From NCBI GenBank assembly GCA_032209605.1, contig JASFXZ010000014.1, positions 8,576,912 to 8,640,911 on the forward strand: a DNA stretch of 64,000 nt, in the 5' to 3' direction. This DNA is from Mactromeris polynyma. Taxonomy: Eukaryota > Mollusca > Bivalvia > Venerida > Mactridae. Shown here piece after piece: positions 24,671 to 37,466 of this stretch. Position 1 is the stretch's first letter, and each line of letters opens with the position of its first letter. The notes beneath the pieces were generated by a model that saw only the letters and a program-made list of their open reading frames with translations, was not told the DNA's origin and searched no databases. The position numbers and the translations under genes were made by a program.

Positions 24671-25016
24671 TTATTGTTCAAAATCATGGGAAATATATCT
24701 GCAATGTTATAATGTATTTCATTCAATTTGTCTGTTTTGATTTAATAGTAAATGTACTCATTTACTGAGGCAGCATTGTGCAATCAAAAGAAAACTTGGC
24801 AGATTTCAATAATAACCTTTCATATTGTTCATTGTTTGTACTGGTCAGTTAATCGTTGTTTATATTGTTTCAAACATGCCTCGTAGTTTTCAACATACCT
24901 TGTACTTATTTCCCCAAATATACCCAATTATTGTATTTGTAGATGGCCTAATATTTTTTAAAATGTGAGTGAATGATGATTATACTTAAATTGATGTATT
25001 TGCACATGAATTTCAG

Positions 25017-25771
25017 TATCAACTGATGAAAATGGAAAATCACAGTTTGGAGCAATGAAGCCAAAAAAAGAGAGTATGAAATCCCTGTCAGAGGAGACAT
25101 TATTTAGCCAGACAGCACTAGAGCTTTCATTAAATGTACCATTTCTGTATGACCTACTGATGGCCTCAGTTTGTGGAATTGGAAGCAAGATGGCTACTGT
25201 TGCAATGATTTATGTACCATTTCTGTATGACCTACTGATGGCCTTAGTTGGTGCAACTGGACACAAGAAGGCTACTGTTGCAATGATTTATGTACCATTT
25301 CTGTATGACCTACCTATGACCTTAGTTGGTGGAACTGGAAACAAGAAGGCTACTGTTGCAATGATTTATGTACCATTTCTGTATGACCTACTGATGGCCT
25401 CAGTTGGTGGAATTGGAAGCAAGATGGCTACTGTTGCAATGATTTATGTACCATTTCTGTATGACCTATTGATGGCCTTAGTTGGTGGAACTGGACACAA
25501 GAAGGCTACTGTTGCAATGATTTATGTACTATTTCTGTATGACCTACTGATGGCCTAAGTTGGTGGAATTGGAAACAAGAAGGCCACTGTTGCAATGATT
25601 TATGTACCGTTTTTGTATGACCTACTGATGGCCTTAGTTGGTGGAACTGGACACAAGAAGGCTACTGATGCAATGATTTATGCTATGATATTAAATAGCA
25701 GAAACCGGAAAGTTTCAGCAATACAAAAACAGCTGACAGTGCTGGCTAGCAAGTGTCATGCAGATAACCAG
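25017..25771 (+). pseudogene. Broken exon of a repetitive (possibly DUF6589-type) gene with in-frame amplification, copy A
   Basis: A splice-acceptor-like TGAATTTCAG precedes an open frame STDENGKSQFGAMKPKKE...LSEETLFSQ, followed by repeated PFLYDLLMALVGG..ATVAMIY and then AMILNSRNRKVSAIQKQ LTVLASKCHADNQ. The last part recalls the KSRN.+.S..Q segment found near the N-terminus of uncharacterised, multi-copy proteins of cnidarians and molluscs, some labelled DUF6589; this is from memory. The frame is interrupted by one TAA (about 25556). Flanking exons were not found. I call it a non-functional fragment, although a single nonsense change might be recent. Confidence 0.45.
25136..25690 (+). repeat. 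78-bp in-frame tandem repeat, copy A
   Basis: Seven units of 78 bp (26 codons; GTACCATTTCTG starts at 25214 and 25292) lie inside the exon-like frame. The first unit (GTTTGTGGAATTGGAAGC) is the most divergent and may be closest to the original exon. Unit length keeps the frame intact. Confidence 0.93.
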
Positions 25772-28690
25772 TGTAGATCATACTGCATGTATATTATCAT
25801 GTGTGTAGATCATACTGCATGTATACTATCATGTGTGTAGATCATACTGCATGTATACTATCATGTGTGTAGATCATACTGCATGTATATTATCATGTGT
25901 GTAGATCATACTGCATGTATATTATCATGTGTGTAGATCATACTGCATGTATACCATCATGTGTGTAGATCATACTGCATGTATACTATCATGTGTGTAG
26001 ATCATACTGCATGTATACTATCATGTGTGTAGATCATACTGCATGTATATTATCATGTGTGTAGATCATACTGCATGTATACTATCATGTGTGAAGATCA
26101 TGCTGCATGTATATTATCATGTGTGTAGATCATACAGCATGTATATTATCATGTGTGTAGATCATACAACATGTATGTTATCATGTGTGTAGATCATACA
26201 GCATGTATGTTATCATGTTTGTAGATCATACTGCATGTATATTATCATGTATGTATATCATACTGCATGTATATTATCATGTGTGTATATCATACTGCAT
26301 GTATATTATCATGTGTGTATATCATACTCCATGTATACTATCATGTGTGTAGATCATACTCCATGTATATTATCATGTGTGTAGATCATACAGCATGTAT
26401 ATTATCATGTGTGTAGATCATACTGCATGTATATTATCATGTGTGTAGATCATACTGGATGTATACTATCATGTGTGTAGATCATACTGCATGTATATTA
26501 TCGTGTGTGTAGATCATACAGCATGTATATTATCATGTGTGTAGATCATACAGCATGTATGTTATCATGTGTGTAGATCATACTGCATGTATGTTATCAT
26601 GTGTGTAGATCATACTGCATGTATATTATCATGTGTGTAGATCATACTGCATGTATATTATCATGTGTGTAGATCATACTGCATGTATATTATCATGTGT
26701 GTAGATCATACTGCATGTATGTTATCATGTGTGTAGATCATACAGCATGTATGTTATCATGTGTGTAGATCATACAGCATGTATGTTATCATGTGTGTAG
26801 ATCATACAGCATGTATGTTATCATGTGTGTAGATCATACAGCATGTACATTATCATGTGTGTAGATCATACAGCATGTATATTATCCTGTGTGTATATCA
26901 TACGCATGTAGAGTATCATGTGTGTAGATCATACAGCATGTACATTATCATGTGTTTAGATGATACAGCATGTACATTATCATGTGTGTAGATCATACAG
27001 CATGTACATTATCATGTGTGTAGACCATACAGCATGTACATTATCATGTGTTTAGATGATACAGCATGTACATTATCATGTGTTTAGATGATACAGCATG
27101 TATATTATCCTGTGTGTAGATCATACAGCATGTACATTATCATGTGTTTAGATGATACAGCATGTACATTATCATGTGTGTAGATCATACAGCATGTACA
27201 TTATCATGTGTGTAGATCATACAGCATGTAGAGTATCCTGTGTGTAGATCATACAGCATGTATATAATCATGTGTGTATATCCTACAGCATGTACATTAT
27301 CATGTGTGAAGATCATACAGCATGTACATTATCATGTGTTTAGATGATACAGCATGTACATTATCATGTGTGTAGATCATACAGCATGTAGAGTATCCTG
27401 TGTGTAGATCATACAGCATGTAGAGTATCCTGTGTGTAGATCATACAGCATGTATATTATCATGTGTGTATATCATACAGCATGTACATTATCATGTGTG
27501 TAGATCATACAGCATGTACATTATCATGTGTTTAGATGATACAGCATGTACATTATCATGTGTGTAGATCATACAGTATGTAGAGTATCCTGTGTGTAGA
27601 TCATACAGCATGTAGAGTATCCTGTGTGTAGATCATACAGCATGTATATTATCATGTGTGTATACCATACAGCATGTACATTATCATGTGTGTAGATAAT
27701 ACAGCATGTACATTATCATGTGTTTAGATGATACAGCATGTACATTAGCATGTGTGTAGATCATACAGCATGTAGAGTATCCTGTGTGTAGATCATACAG
27801 TATGTAGAGTATCATGTGTGTAGATCATACAGCATGTAGAGTATCATGTGTGTAGATCATACAGTATGTAGAGTATCATGTGTGTAGATCATACAGTATG
27901 TAGAGTATCATGTGTGTAGATCATACAGCATGTAGAGTATCATGTGTGTAGATCATACAGCATGTAGAGTATCCTGTGTGTAGATCATACAGTATGTAGA
28001 GTATCATGTGTGTAGATCATACAGTATGTAGAGTATCATGTGTGTAGATCATACAGCATGTAGAGTATCATGTGTGTAGATCATACAGTATGTAGAGTAT
28101 CCCGTGTGTAGATCATACAGCATGTAGAGTATCATGTGTATAGATCGGACAGTATGTAGAGTATCCCGTGTGTAGATCATACATCATGTTGAGTATCCTG
28201 TGTGTAGATCATACAGCATGCATAGTATCATTTGTGTAGATCATACAGTATGTAGAGTATCCTGTGTGTAGATCATACAGCATGTAGAGTATCATGTGTA
28301 TAGATCGTACAGTATGTAGATTATCATGTGTGTAGATCATACAGCATGTAGAGTATCCTGTGTGTAGATCATGCAGCATGTAGATTATCCTGGTGTAGAT
28401 CATACAGTATGTAGATTATCATGTGTGTATATCATACAGCATATAGAATATCATGTGTGTAGATCATACAGTATGTAGATTATCATGTGTGTAGATCATA
28501 CAGTATGTAGAGTATCATGTATGTAGATCATACAGCATGTAGATTATCCTGTGTGTAGATCATACAGTATGTAGAGTATCATGCGTGTAGATCATACAGC
28601 ATGTATATTATCATGTGGTAGATCATACAGCATGTAGATTATCATGTGTGTAGATCATACAGCATGTAGATTACCCAGAATGTAGATTAA
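25772..28690. repeat. 32-bp minisatellite, locus 2
   Basis: About 90 units of 32 bp (GTGTAGATCATACTGCATGT, ATATTATCAT). The array begins directly at the end of the exon-like frame (AACCAG|TGTAGATC). Left units carry ACTGCATGTATATTATC; right units shift to ACAGCATGTAGAGTATC. Multi-unit variant blocks recur around 27230-27800 (CATGTGTTTAGATGATACAGC). Confidence 0.95.
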
Positions 28691-29060
28691 CAGTTATTTT
28701 GTTCTTATATTTATTACAAATTATATGGTCTAGCGATGATTTAACACCTTTTATTGCTTTTCATATTACCTACGTGTATTATAAATACGAATGAAATATG
28801 GTCCAGGATTATATAACGGATACTTACACTTGAATCTCAAATCACAATATTTTGTCTTATCACTGTGTACTGAATATTCTTTCTAGTCCATTTTCTTTTA
28901 GATTTTAGTGTAATCAAGAGATATGGGTGTGAGTATTGGTATTTTGTGATACAGTTAAAGCCTCTGAAAAAACATCCACATCTCATACTACTTTCAACTC
29001 TTTAAGAAAATGGACAACAGAGAATATTCAGCAACAATATAATAATAATAATACTAATAA
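28691..29060. repeat. Duplicated terminal block, copy A
   Basis: ATTTATTACAAATTATATGG..., CCTACGTGTATTATAAATACG and TCAACTCTTTAAGAAAATGGACAA match 39105-39330 and 39895-39975. In unit B the two halves are separated by an inserted interspersed element. Confidence 0.85.
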
Positions 29061-30074
29061 TAATGATAATAAGAAATTCTTTATTTTCAGAAGGTAACAT
29101 ATTAAGATTCACAATAAAGTTGTACCTATTATTTACAATATGGCCTTTTATTAACAAGATAAATAACCAAAACACACGCAAACAAACAAGCATTCACACA
29201 CGCACACGCACAAACAAACAAACATTCACACACGCACACGCACAAACAATAAATTGTACATTAACATCAGGATGTCTGACAATATTTACTTTCAATTTAT
29301 CATTTAGTTATCGACATACACTCAAATAACATATTTTAAATTTATAAAATAATCATTAACTTTAAAAGAGCACAGTAAATGTCAATTGAAGGAATAAAAG
29401 TTGTAGATATGAAATAGTGTGCATTATTAATTCCAATATAGAATACTGTATTATACATTTTCACACTAAATGTTTCAATATCGGACTGTTATGATAAAAT
29501 TTTGTAATTTGAGAGTTGAGATTTGTGATTTGAGATTTGTAATTTGTGATTTGGGATTTAATTGTGATTTGAGATTTGTGATTTGAGGAATGAGTGTAAG
29601 TATCCGTTGCTAAAAAAAAGGGTTTTCTTCAAACATGGTCAAAGAAAAAAAGTGCTATAGATATGCACTGTACAGCTTCATATAACCATATTCTCTTTAT
29701 CTATTGACAATTAGCGTGCTCGAAATGATGCCCGTGGGCAACCAGTCATTTAATTCTATCAATGTTTGCAAATCAAATTTCAAAGGACCATGCGGGCATA
29801 ATGTGTGTGAACTTCGTGCCTGATTGACCCGATTAGTTAAGATTATATTAGAGATAAGATGAGATATTTACAACAAAATATACACTATGGTTGGAAGCTG
29901 GACACAGACCAATCACTGATGCTCGCTTAAAGCATGCCATAGATGAGCTACTGCAACAATAAGATAGCATGAAGCACATTTGTATATACATCTGCTTATA
30001 TTTACATATAGGAAAACAAACTGACATTTTTCAATCACATTTTCAAAATTAATGGCCTCTAATAAACGTCCATC
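29061..30074. other. Inter-unit spacer, gene-free
   Basis: No exon. It holds a duplicated ATTCACACACGCACACGCACAAAC motif (29190-29250) and a short ATTTGTGATTTGAG repeat (29505-29590). It has no counterpart in unit B that I can see. Confidence 0.4.
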
Positions 30075-30298
30075 CAACAAAGGAAACAAAATAATCCCAT
30101 CATGCACCCTGCCATAAAGAAAACAAAATAATTCCACCATTCACCCTGCCATAAAGGAAACAAAATAATTCCACCATTCACCCTGCCATAAAGAAAACAA
30201 AATAATTCCACCATTCACCCTGCCATAAAGGAAACAAAATAATTCCACCATTCACCCTGCCATAAAGGAAACAAAATAATCCCACCATTCACCCTACC
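30075..30298. repeat. 37-bp minisatellite
   Basis: Five to six units of 37 bp (CCATAAAGGAAACAAAATAA, TTCCACCATTCACCCTG). Confidence 0.9.
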
Positions 30299-30699
30299 AG
30301 TACCAAAATTTTCCTTTTAACATACAATTACACCTCACTTTTGTGTGGACGACTTGACCCGAATGAGTCTCTGAATTATTGTCCATCCCCAACTTATGAG
30401 CTGATTGTGATTCTAATAAGAGCACTAGCGTTAAATATAATAATTTACATGTAATTTCACAAATCATTTCATAACAAAATATCTGAAACACACTCCTTTC
30501 ATCTTATCATCAAAATCAATAACTTCAGTATTAATTATGTGATATAAATATTCTCTCAATCAATAAAATTTCAAGACAATTGTTTATAATATTGATGACA
30601 AATACGACAAGAGCTATCACAGAATGTGATTAATGCCACAGTATCCCGCCCCGGACAGAACAATGAATGAAATAAATCTGGGTCTGGTCGGCTACGGTC

Positions 30700-31300
30700 A
30701 CTGTGGTGAATTGATCAAAGAATCTTTCTGAGGTTGTTCGCCTTCCACTGCTGATTCAAGTAGGAAAGTTGTCAGTTGCTTGCAGTGAAACCAATAAATG
30801 CACTGGCTATAGAGCCAAGGTAGATACTGTATCGACTGACAACGCCTTAAAATGACCAAAGCTTTTGGTAGGACGTTTAACCCAAGAAAACAAAACACAA
30901 CCACCATGAATGACAAAGTTATCGACCGGACATGAACCACTAATATCAGTAGAACAAAATTCTGAGGTGCCATTGATCTTGACCTTGAAGGTAGTAACCC
31001 GGGTATTGTTTGCGACACGTCATCATCTTATGGTCGTCAATTATACCAAACTATTTCCAATTCCACATGAATGACAAAGTTATGGACAGGTCACGAAAAA
31101 CTATCATCAGTATGACTGATATAGCAAAACTGACAAAAGTCAGCTGCTTGCAGTGATCTTGACAAATGTCACCATTATAAAAACCTCAAAGGGCCATAAC
31201 TCAGTGAAAAATTATCCGAGCGGAACGAAACGACAAGGATGCACAACTACACTTGATGCTTATCAATCCTGTGAAGAATAACACAATAAATAAATAGTTA
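30700..31300. mobile_element. Bivalve-type interspersed repeats
   Basis: At 30740-30880, GATTCAAGTAGGAAAGTTGTCAG followed by TGACAACGCCTTAAAATGACC resembles the GGAACACTGGTTAGG-type element found again at 42390-42500 and 45145-45290. At 30890-31200 there are two AATGACAAAGTTAT modules and an AAAGGGCCATAACTC module. No protein frame. Confidence 0.5.
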
Positions 31301-31421
31301 GTTGTGTTAGTTGTTAGAACAGAAAATTACTCCTGTTAAGTTTTATGTAGGTTTTACTTAGATTCTATCAATAATACATGTACACAGAATGGACAACTCT
31401 GTTATCTCACAATATGTTTGA

Positions 31422-32285
31422 TTACTCTAGTTCATACATTTTCACTACATCACTGTCCTGCATGGTAACAAACATTCTATTCAGTCCCTGATGAAAACAC
31501 ACTAAGCGTGGATATTCATATTGTAATCCATCTCCTTGCTTCACAACCACACCAAGTTTCTTCCCATTCTCATTGAATTGTACCACGTTATGTGACATGA
31601 ACCCAACTACAAACATGTTTCCTCTACCATCAACACATACACCATCTACATGCTTCAGGTCAGTGTCTGTAATAGTAGACAAATAATTTCCCATCCCATC
31701 AAAACATACAAGTCCATTGTACCAACCTCCAACAAACATTCTGTCTCCACTTTCATTGAATGTAACATGTAGACTACAGTTAATCTCATTCCCAGCATTG
31801 GCTCGTATAATTGTCTTCAGTCGGGTACCAGTCATATCATAAACATAGAGTGAAGCATCAAGATCATTTGTCACATAAAGCTGACCATCCTTGAAAGCAA
31901 TACCACAACAACGATGAGACATTTTAATTTGTCTTGTAGGAGTCATCTTGTTATGAATGGAAACAAACTGGATCTTCCAGTCATCCATCAATACGTCTCT
32001 CTCACATGCAACAGCAACTTCATGTTTACTGATACAACATACACCATAAGGTGCATAATCTAAAGAACAATAGTCAACAACTGACATCTTCTGTATATCA
32101 ATACGTTTTAGTTTCTTATTGTTATTATCAGTGACAAGTAGTTGGTTATCTTGTGTCAGACAACATCCAAGGGAACGGCATCTCTTAGACTCATGAAAAA
32201 GTTTAATGGTAATATCTCTACTACCTTTGATTTTGTAGACGTCGTGTTTCTGCTTTCCATGTTTCTGTACTTGACCAGACGCCAT
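31422..32285 (-). CDS. Propeller-only derivative of the TRIM-like gene (287 aa, single exon)
   Basis: The frame begins MASGQVQKHGKQKHDVYKIKG and runs through the whole NHL-type propeller to YELE-stop. The first four residues and the sequence upstream equal exon 1 of the 19104-21630 gene. From QVQKHG onward it equals exon 2. Everything between (both B-boxes, intron, coiled coil) is missing, with a 3-bp CCA shared at the join, so the start codon is fused in frame to the propeller. The body has no stop or frameshift. It differs from the parent by substitutions and small in-frame indels (for example VLMDDW inserted near 31977-31994), which suggests age and retained constraint. It may be an expressed truncated partner or decoy of the full-length protein, or a young pseudogene; there is no expression evidence here. 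Confidence 0.7.
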   Translation of the reverse strand: MASGQVQKHGKQKHDVYKIKGSRDITIKLFHESKRCRSLGCCLTQDNQLLVTDNNNKKLKRIDIQKMSVVDYCSLDYAPYGVCCISKHEVAVACERDVLMDDWKIQFVSIHNKMTPTRQIKMSHRCCGIAFKDGQLYVTNDLDASLYVYDMTGTRLKTIIRANAGNEINCSLHVTFNESGDRMFVGGWYNGLVCFDGMGNYLSTITDTDLKHVDGVCVDGRGNMFVVGFMSHNVVQFNENGKKLGVVVKQGDGLQYEYPRLVCFHQGLNRMFVTMQDSDVVKMYELE

Positions 32286-32614
32286 TTTCTATGTTTGACC
32301 TTGATTTCAGAAATCAGAAATGGTAACAGGAAGTCAGCTTGCCGTCAATAGCTATAATTGAGCAATAACGAATTGAGGCCCGTATAGAGGTTCAATCAAG
32401 TAGGAAGCTAGTATCGGTAAATTAACGTCAGGTAAGGCAACAAAATGCTGTGTACACCCAAAATACAGATACGCTCGAGTACCTGAGACCTCCATGAGTC
32501 CTACTGTTACAAGTAGACCCACACATCATCCTGTTGGGGTCATGCTAAACCCTACAAAGTCAGGCATAGTCGAGCAAAGGCTGGCAAAGTGTAGCAAAGT
32601 CAGAAATTTGAATT

Positions 32615-32905
32615 GGTTTTTCGTCGCCACCGGTTTCCCATATGGGCGACGTCTCCGGAAGAATGTTAGTCATTTTAAATTGTTGGAGGATAGTTCATGC
32701 TACAAGAAATGCCCCAGTTCCAGAAGCACCCCTGGTTCTTGTACGTACCCGATTTGAAGCATCGTACACGGTACCTCGGTTTTTCAAAGTCTCGTCCGAA
32801 AGAATGTTAGTACTGTCGGTGATGAAGCGGGGGATCGAACCTGCGACACATGGATTACTAGTCCAGCGCATTACCACTGGACTACGGATCCGCTACCGAT
32901 ACTGA
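32615..32905 (-). mobile_element. tRNA-Thr-derived SINE, copy B
   Basis: Same element as at 22335-22640, with the same anticodon-arm and B-box sequence and a shorter 3' tail (the AT-rich tail and the flank beyond it are deleted here). It was duplicated with the unit, not independently inserted. Confidence 0.65.
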
Positions 32906-32934
32906 TTGACTAAAAAGGGGGTTTATATAGTACT

Positions 32935-34560
32935 TACATGAGTCTTGAGTATACCCTTCGAATTGAAGGTGCAATATTTTAGTTACCGTTCATGTAATAC
33001 TGCAAAGGTGTAAATTTCAGATTTTGAAGATTCGGATAATTGACTTTTGTATAGGTAATAGTTTTATACAGTGAAGCCTTTATTGAGGAACTAACTTGTC
33101 TGTCATTGAAAGAAATTATACCAAAATTGGGCGATTATGAGACAATGTGACTACATACGACCGGGTATATACAGCAACTTGAGACTACCACGAGTCCACG
33201 ACTGGATGAAATACCACCAGACTCGTAGGAAGGTCCCTACATAGGATCGAACTTACACCAATGTTTAAACGTAAATATCCGATAATATGGCGATTTGCCA
33301 TCTGCATCGCTTCCTTACTAAGGGTGGAGATCTCGACAATATGACCCAATGTGACCATATATGCGCGAGTACCTGAGACCACCTCCGGTCCGAAAAAGCA
33401 ACTAGAGTGCCAAACTGTCACAAAATACGCCCGTCATAAGTCAGAGCTCAGAGTTAAAACAAGACTTATTTTAGGTAATTTCTTCAATCAAAGGGTGATA
33501 ACTCCCGGGTAACATGAGCGATATGACTGCTTATCGAGATATTATGCCCACAAACATTTTCACCAAGTCAGGTAAAGATCAGATGAAAACTGTTTGACTT
33601 AGAGAGCAGACAAGGCTAATTTTGGATAATTCAAGGGCCATAATTCCGAAGTGCCTGCGGCGATGTGGCTGGTTATCGAACTTGGCCGACATATTATGCC
33701 CACAAACATTTTCACCAAGTTTGGTAAAGATCGGATGAACACTCTTTGTGTTAGAGAGCGGACAACATGTGGACACCGACCGCCCGCCTCCGGCCCGCCA
33801 CGGGTGTTCCCATAATACGTCCCGTTTTTAAAACGGGCGTATAAAAAGTGCAACCATATCATCGTAGGAAAGCCCCTATTGAGGATCGAACTTATTTCTT
33901 TCGTTAAACTTGAACTTGTTGGACTAATTGTTGTCACAGATACTCACGTATATTCCCACTCTTATAGGGGTCACATCGCCTCTGAAGGGAGCTAAGGTTT
34001 GTGCTAATCGCCCTATACTATCAAGTATATTCGAAGATGGGTGCAAGTTCGATCCTCCGTACCGGTATCCTCACGGTGGCATGGTAGTTCTATTCGGTTT
34101 GGCTGGACTGTTGAGTGTCTCAGATACTCATTTGTAACTTATGCGGTCACATACCCTCTGTAGTGACATGTGCTGCTACATATTTTCCTATTTTATGGTA
34201 TATTTTCGTTGCCGATGTGAACAATTTCGTCAACGGCCGCAAGGGAACTGCGATAAAAATCTTCATTTTGTTTTCATACCCTTACAGTAAAGTGTTACAC
34301 ATGTAAGCAGCGTTATTATGGGAATTGTATAAATTAAGTTTATCTAAAATTACGTACATCCACTAAGATCCTGTGTCGGGCCTCCTCTCCTTACTTATGT
34401 TATTGACGGCTAGACGGTCAAGGGAAGTTACTCTACATTATGGAGCGCAATCGCAACATCTCGGCAATTTCCATAACGAGGGTGACTATGAAACGACTGA
34501 TATAAACATTTTATGCGGTCCGTATATCGATTCAAAGTAACTGAACGCTTAACATTACAT
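32935..34560. repeat. Composite interspersed-repeat block, copy B
   Basis: Near-identical counterpart of 22675-24297. By eye only a handful of substitutions are found in 1.6 kb (for example at 33028, 33434, 33511, 34053 and 34144), which indicates a recent duplication or ongoing gene conversion. Confidence 0.85.
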
Positions 34561-35401
34561 AAAGAATGAAAAATATTGAAAAATAGTAAACATTTGTTCC
34601 AAGAGATCTTCAATCCGACTTGTTCTAGAAATGCTAGATTTTCAAACCGAAATAAGAAAAATGCTCAGTAATAATGTTAGAACCTTAAAATTGTAAAACA
34701 AGTGAAATGTTTGTCACGATATTGTAAATAAATTAAATACAAAGATATCAGACCCTTTATGTAACGTTTGTGAATATTTAATTATAAAATGACATATTAA
34801 ATTATATCAGCACGAACTTAGAGTAAAATCAGTATGCCCAGGCATAAAGTTATGATATCACTAGCTTGCCATAGGTTTTGAGTTATCTTGTTGTAGTGGG
34901 GTATTTTCCAATTAATTTTCCAAGCACAGAGTGAGGTGTACGTAGAAAGATGACACCGATAATCGTAGTCGTGCGCAACGAGACCATATCTACGATAAAT
35001 CCAAAACTGTAAGCAAACTCGTGTGTATTAATGCATTGCTTTAAACCCATCTGAACTCCACAGAAACAGCTAATTAGTTCACAAACCACTTTAGCAGGTC
35101 ACCTTTTCAATATTTCATTTTATTGAAACGTTTATGATATTATCAAGGTCAGTAAACTTTGGAACTACTTTTGTCGCGTAGTAATTAGGACGATGTGGAC
35201 GTTTTTGACATGTTTCCGGCTTTCAGTCTGTTTTGCGTTTTGAAAACAGGAACCAATTGTTGTATGCCTCTCAAAATTGCCACTACTATAGACGGCACCT
35301 GAGCGGTACCGTCAAAAAAACGTCAAAGAATCAAGTTAATCAGTGGACGTAGTTGGCCGAGGTTTTCCGAATGGGATAAATGGGTCATTCGGAACAACTC
35401 G
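34561..35401. other. Unit-B-specific 841-bp block
   Basis: It replaces 24298-24410 of unit A; both flanks (ACATTACATAAA and GCGATAGCACGTTAAAATATGG) are shared. No coding exon, no terminal inverted repeat and no target duplication were recognised. Either unit A lost it and gained another short filler, or it is an insertion of unknown type. Confidence 0.6.
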
Positions 35402-35454
35402 GCGATAGCACGTTAAAATATGGAAGATCTAATGATATGATAATTGATTAATTG

Positions 35455-35662
35455 GTTTCTAGTCAACCCGTACCTTAGTTAACTCGTACCTTGGTCAACT
35501 TGTACCTACTTTGGTCAACACGTACCTTAGTCAACTCGTACCTTAGTTAACTCGCACCTTGGTCAACTTGTACCTTAGTCAACACGTACCTTAGTTAACT
35601 CGTACCTTAGTTAACTCGTACCTTGGTCAACCCATACCTTAGTCAACACGTACCTTAGTTTA
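35455..35662. repeat. 16-bp minisatellite, copy B
   Basis: Counterpart of 24455-24670, with the same order of GTTAACTCG / GTCAACTTG / GTCAACACG variants. Confidence 0.9.
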
Positions 35663-36010
35663 GTTATTGTTCAAAATCATGGGAAATATATCTGCAATGT
35701 TATAATGTATTTCATTCAATTTGTCTGTTTTGATTTAATAGTAAATGTACTCATTTACTGAGGCAGCATTGTGCAATCAAAAGAAAACTTGGCAGATTTC
35801 AATAATAACCTTTCATATTGTTCATTGTTTGTACTGGTCAGTTAATCGTTGTTTATATTGTTTCAAACATGCCTCATGGTTTTCAACATACCTTGTACTT
35901 ATTTCCCCAAATATACCCAATTATTGTATATGTAGATGGCCTAATTTTTTTTTAAAATGTGAGTGAATGATGATTATACTTAAATTGATGTATTTGCACA
36001 TGAATTTCAG

Positions 36011-37466
36011 TATCAACTGATGAAAATGGAAAATCACAGTTTGGAGCAATGAAGCCAAAAAAAGAGAGTATGAAATCCCTGTCAGAGGAGACATTATTTA
36101 GCCAGACAGCACTAGAGCTTTCATTAAATGTACCATTTCTGTATGACCTACTGATGGCCTCAGTTTGTGGAATTGGAAGCAAGATGGCTACTGTTGCAAT
36201 GATTTATGTACCATTTCTGTATGACCTACTGATGGCCTTAGTTGGTGGAACTGGAAACAAGAAGGCTACTGTTGCAATGATTTATGTACCATTTCTGTAT
36301 GACCTACCTATGGCCTTAGTTGGTGGAACTGGAAACAAGAAGGCTACTGTTGCAATGATGTATGTACCATTTCTGTATGACCTACCTATGGCCTTAGTTG
36401 GTGGAACTGGAAACAAGAAGACTACTGTTGCAATGATTTATGTACCATTTCTGTATGACCTACTGATGGCCTTAGTTGGTTGAACTGGAAACAAGAAGGC
36501 TACTGTTGCAATGATTTATGCACCATTTCTGTATGACCTACCTATGGCCTTAGTTGGTGGAACTGGAAACAAGAAGGCTACTGTTGCAATGATTTATGTA
36601 CCATTTCTGTATGACCTACCAATGGCCTTAGTTGGTGGAACTGGAAACAAGAAGACTACTGTTGCAATGATATATGTACCATTTCTGTATGACCTACTGA
36701 TGGCTTTAGTTGGTGGAACTGGAAACAAGAAGACTACTGTTGCAATGATTTATGTACCATTTCTGTATGACCTACTGATGGCCTTAGTTGGTGGAACTGG
36801 AAACAAGAAGGCTACTGTTGCAATGATTTATGTACCATTTCTGTATGACCTACCTATGGCCTTAGTTGGTGGAACTGGAAACAAGAAGGCTACTGTTGCA
36901 ATGATTTATGTACCATTTCTGTATGACCTACTGATGGCTTTAGTTGGTGGAACTGGAAACAAGAAGGCTACTGTTGCAATGATATATGTACCATTTCTGT
37001 ATGACCTACCTATGGCCTTAGTTGGTGGAACTGGAAGCAAGATGGCTACTGTTGCAATGATTTATGTACCATTTCTGTATGACCTACCTATGGCCTTAGT
37101 TGGTGGAACTGGAAACAAGAAGGCTACTGTTGCAATGATTTATGTACCATTTCTGTATGACCTACTGATGGCCTTAGTTGGTGGTACTGGAAACAAGAAG
37201 GCTACTATTGCAATGATTTATGTACCATTTCTGTATGACCTACTGATGGCCTTAGTTGGTGGTACTGGAAACAAGAAGGCTACTGTTGCAATGATTTATG
37301 TACCATTTCTGTATGACCTACTGATGGCCTTAGTTGGTGGAACTGGAACAATAAGGCCACTGTTGCAATGATATATGCTATGATATTAAATAGCAGAAAC
37401 CGGAAAGTTTCAGCAATACAAAAACAGCTGACAGTGCTGGCTAGCAAGTGTCATGCAGATAACCAG
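36011..37466 (+). pseudogene. Broken exon of a repetitive (possibly DUF6589-type) gene with in-frame amplification, copy B
   Basis: Same organisation as 25017-25771: acceptor-like TTTCAG, STDENGKSQFGAMKPKKE, tandem PFLYDLLMALVGG units, then AMILNSRNRKVSAIQKQ. It is broken by a TGA in one unit (about 36481) and by a single-base deletion in the last unit (around 37350), which throws the terminal segment out of frame. The repeat units otherwise remain open. This makes a functional protein from this copy unlikely. Confidence 0.5.
36130..37375 (+). repeat. 78-bp in-frame tandem repeat, copy B
   Basis: About 16 units of 78 bp, more homogeneous than in unit A. Subtypes (CTACCTATGGCC and CTACTGATGGCC; AAGACT and AAGGCT) alternate in blocks, indicating expansion by multi-unit steps after the segmental duplication. 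Confidence 0.93.

Larger units (their letters stand above)
19003..29060. repeat. Segmental duplication, unit A
   Basis: This unit matches 31321-39960 in the same orientation and the same module order: NHL gene, 5' flank, SINE, interspersed block, 16-bp array, 78-bp-amplified exon, 32-bp array, terminal block. Long stretches (for example 22700-24290 against 32960-34550) are nearly identical by eye. Unit A uniquely keeps the B-box/coiled-coil part of the gene, about 350 bp around 21990-22340, and a 113-bp segment near 24298-24410 where unit B has an unrelated 841-bp block. Confidence 0.93.
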
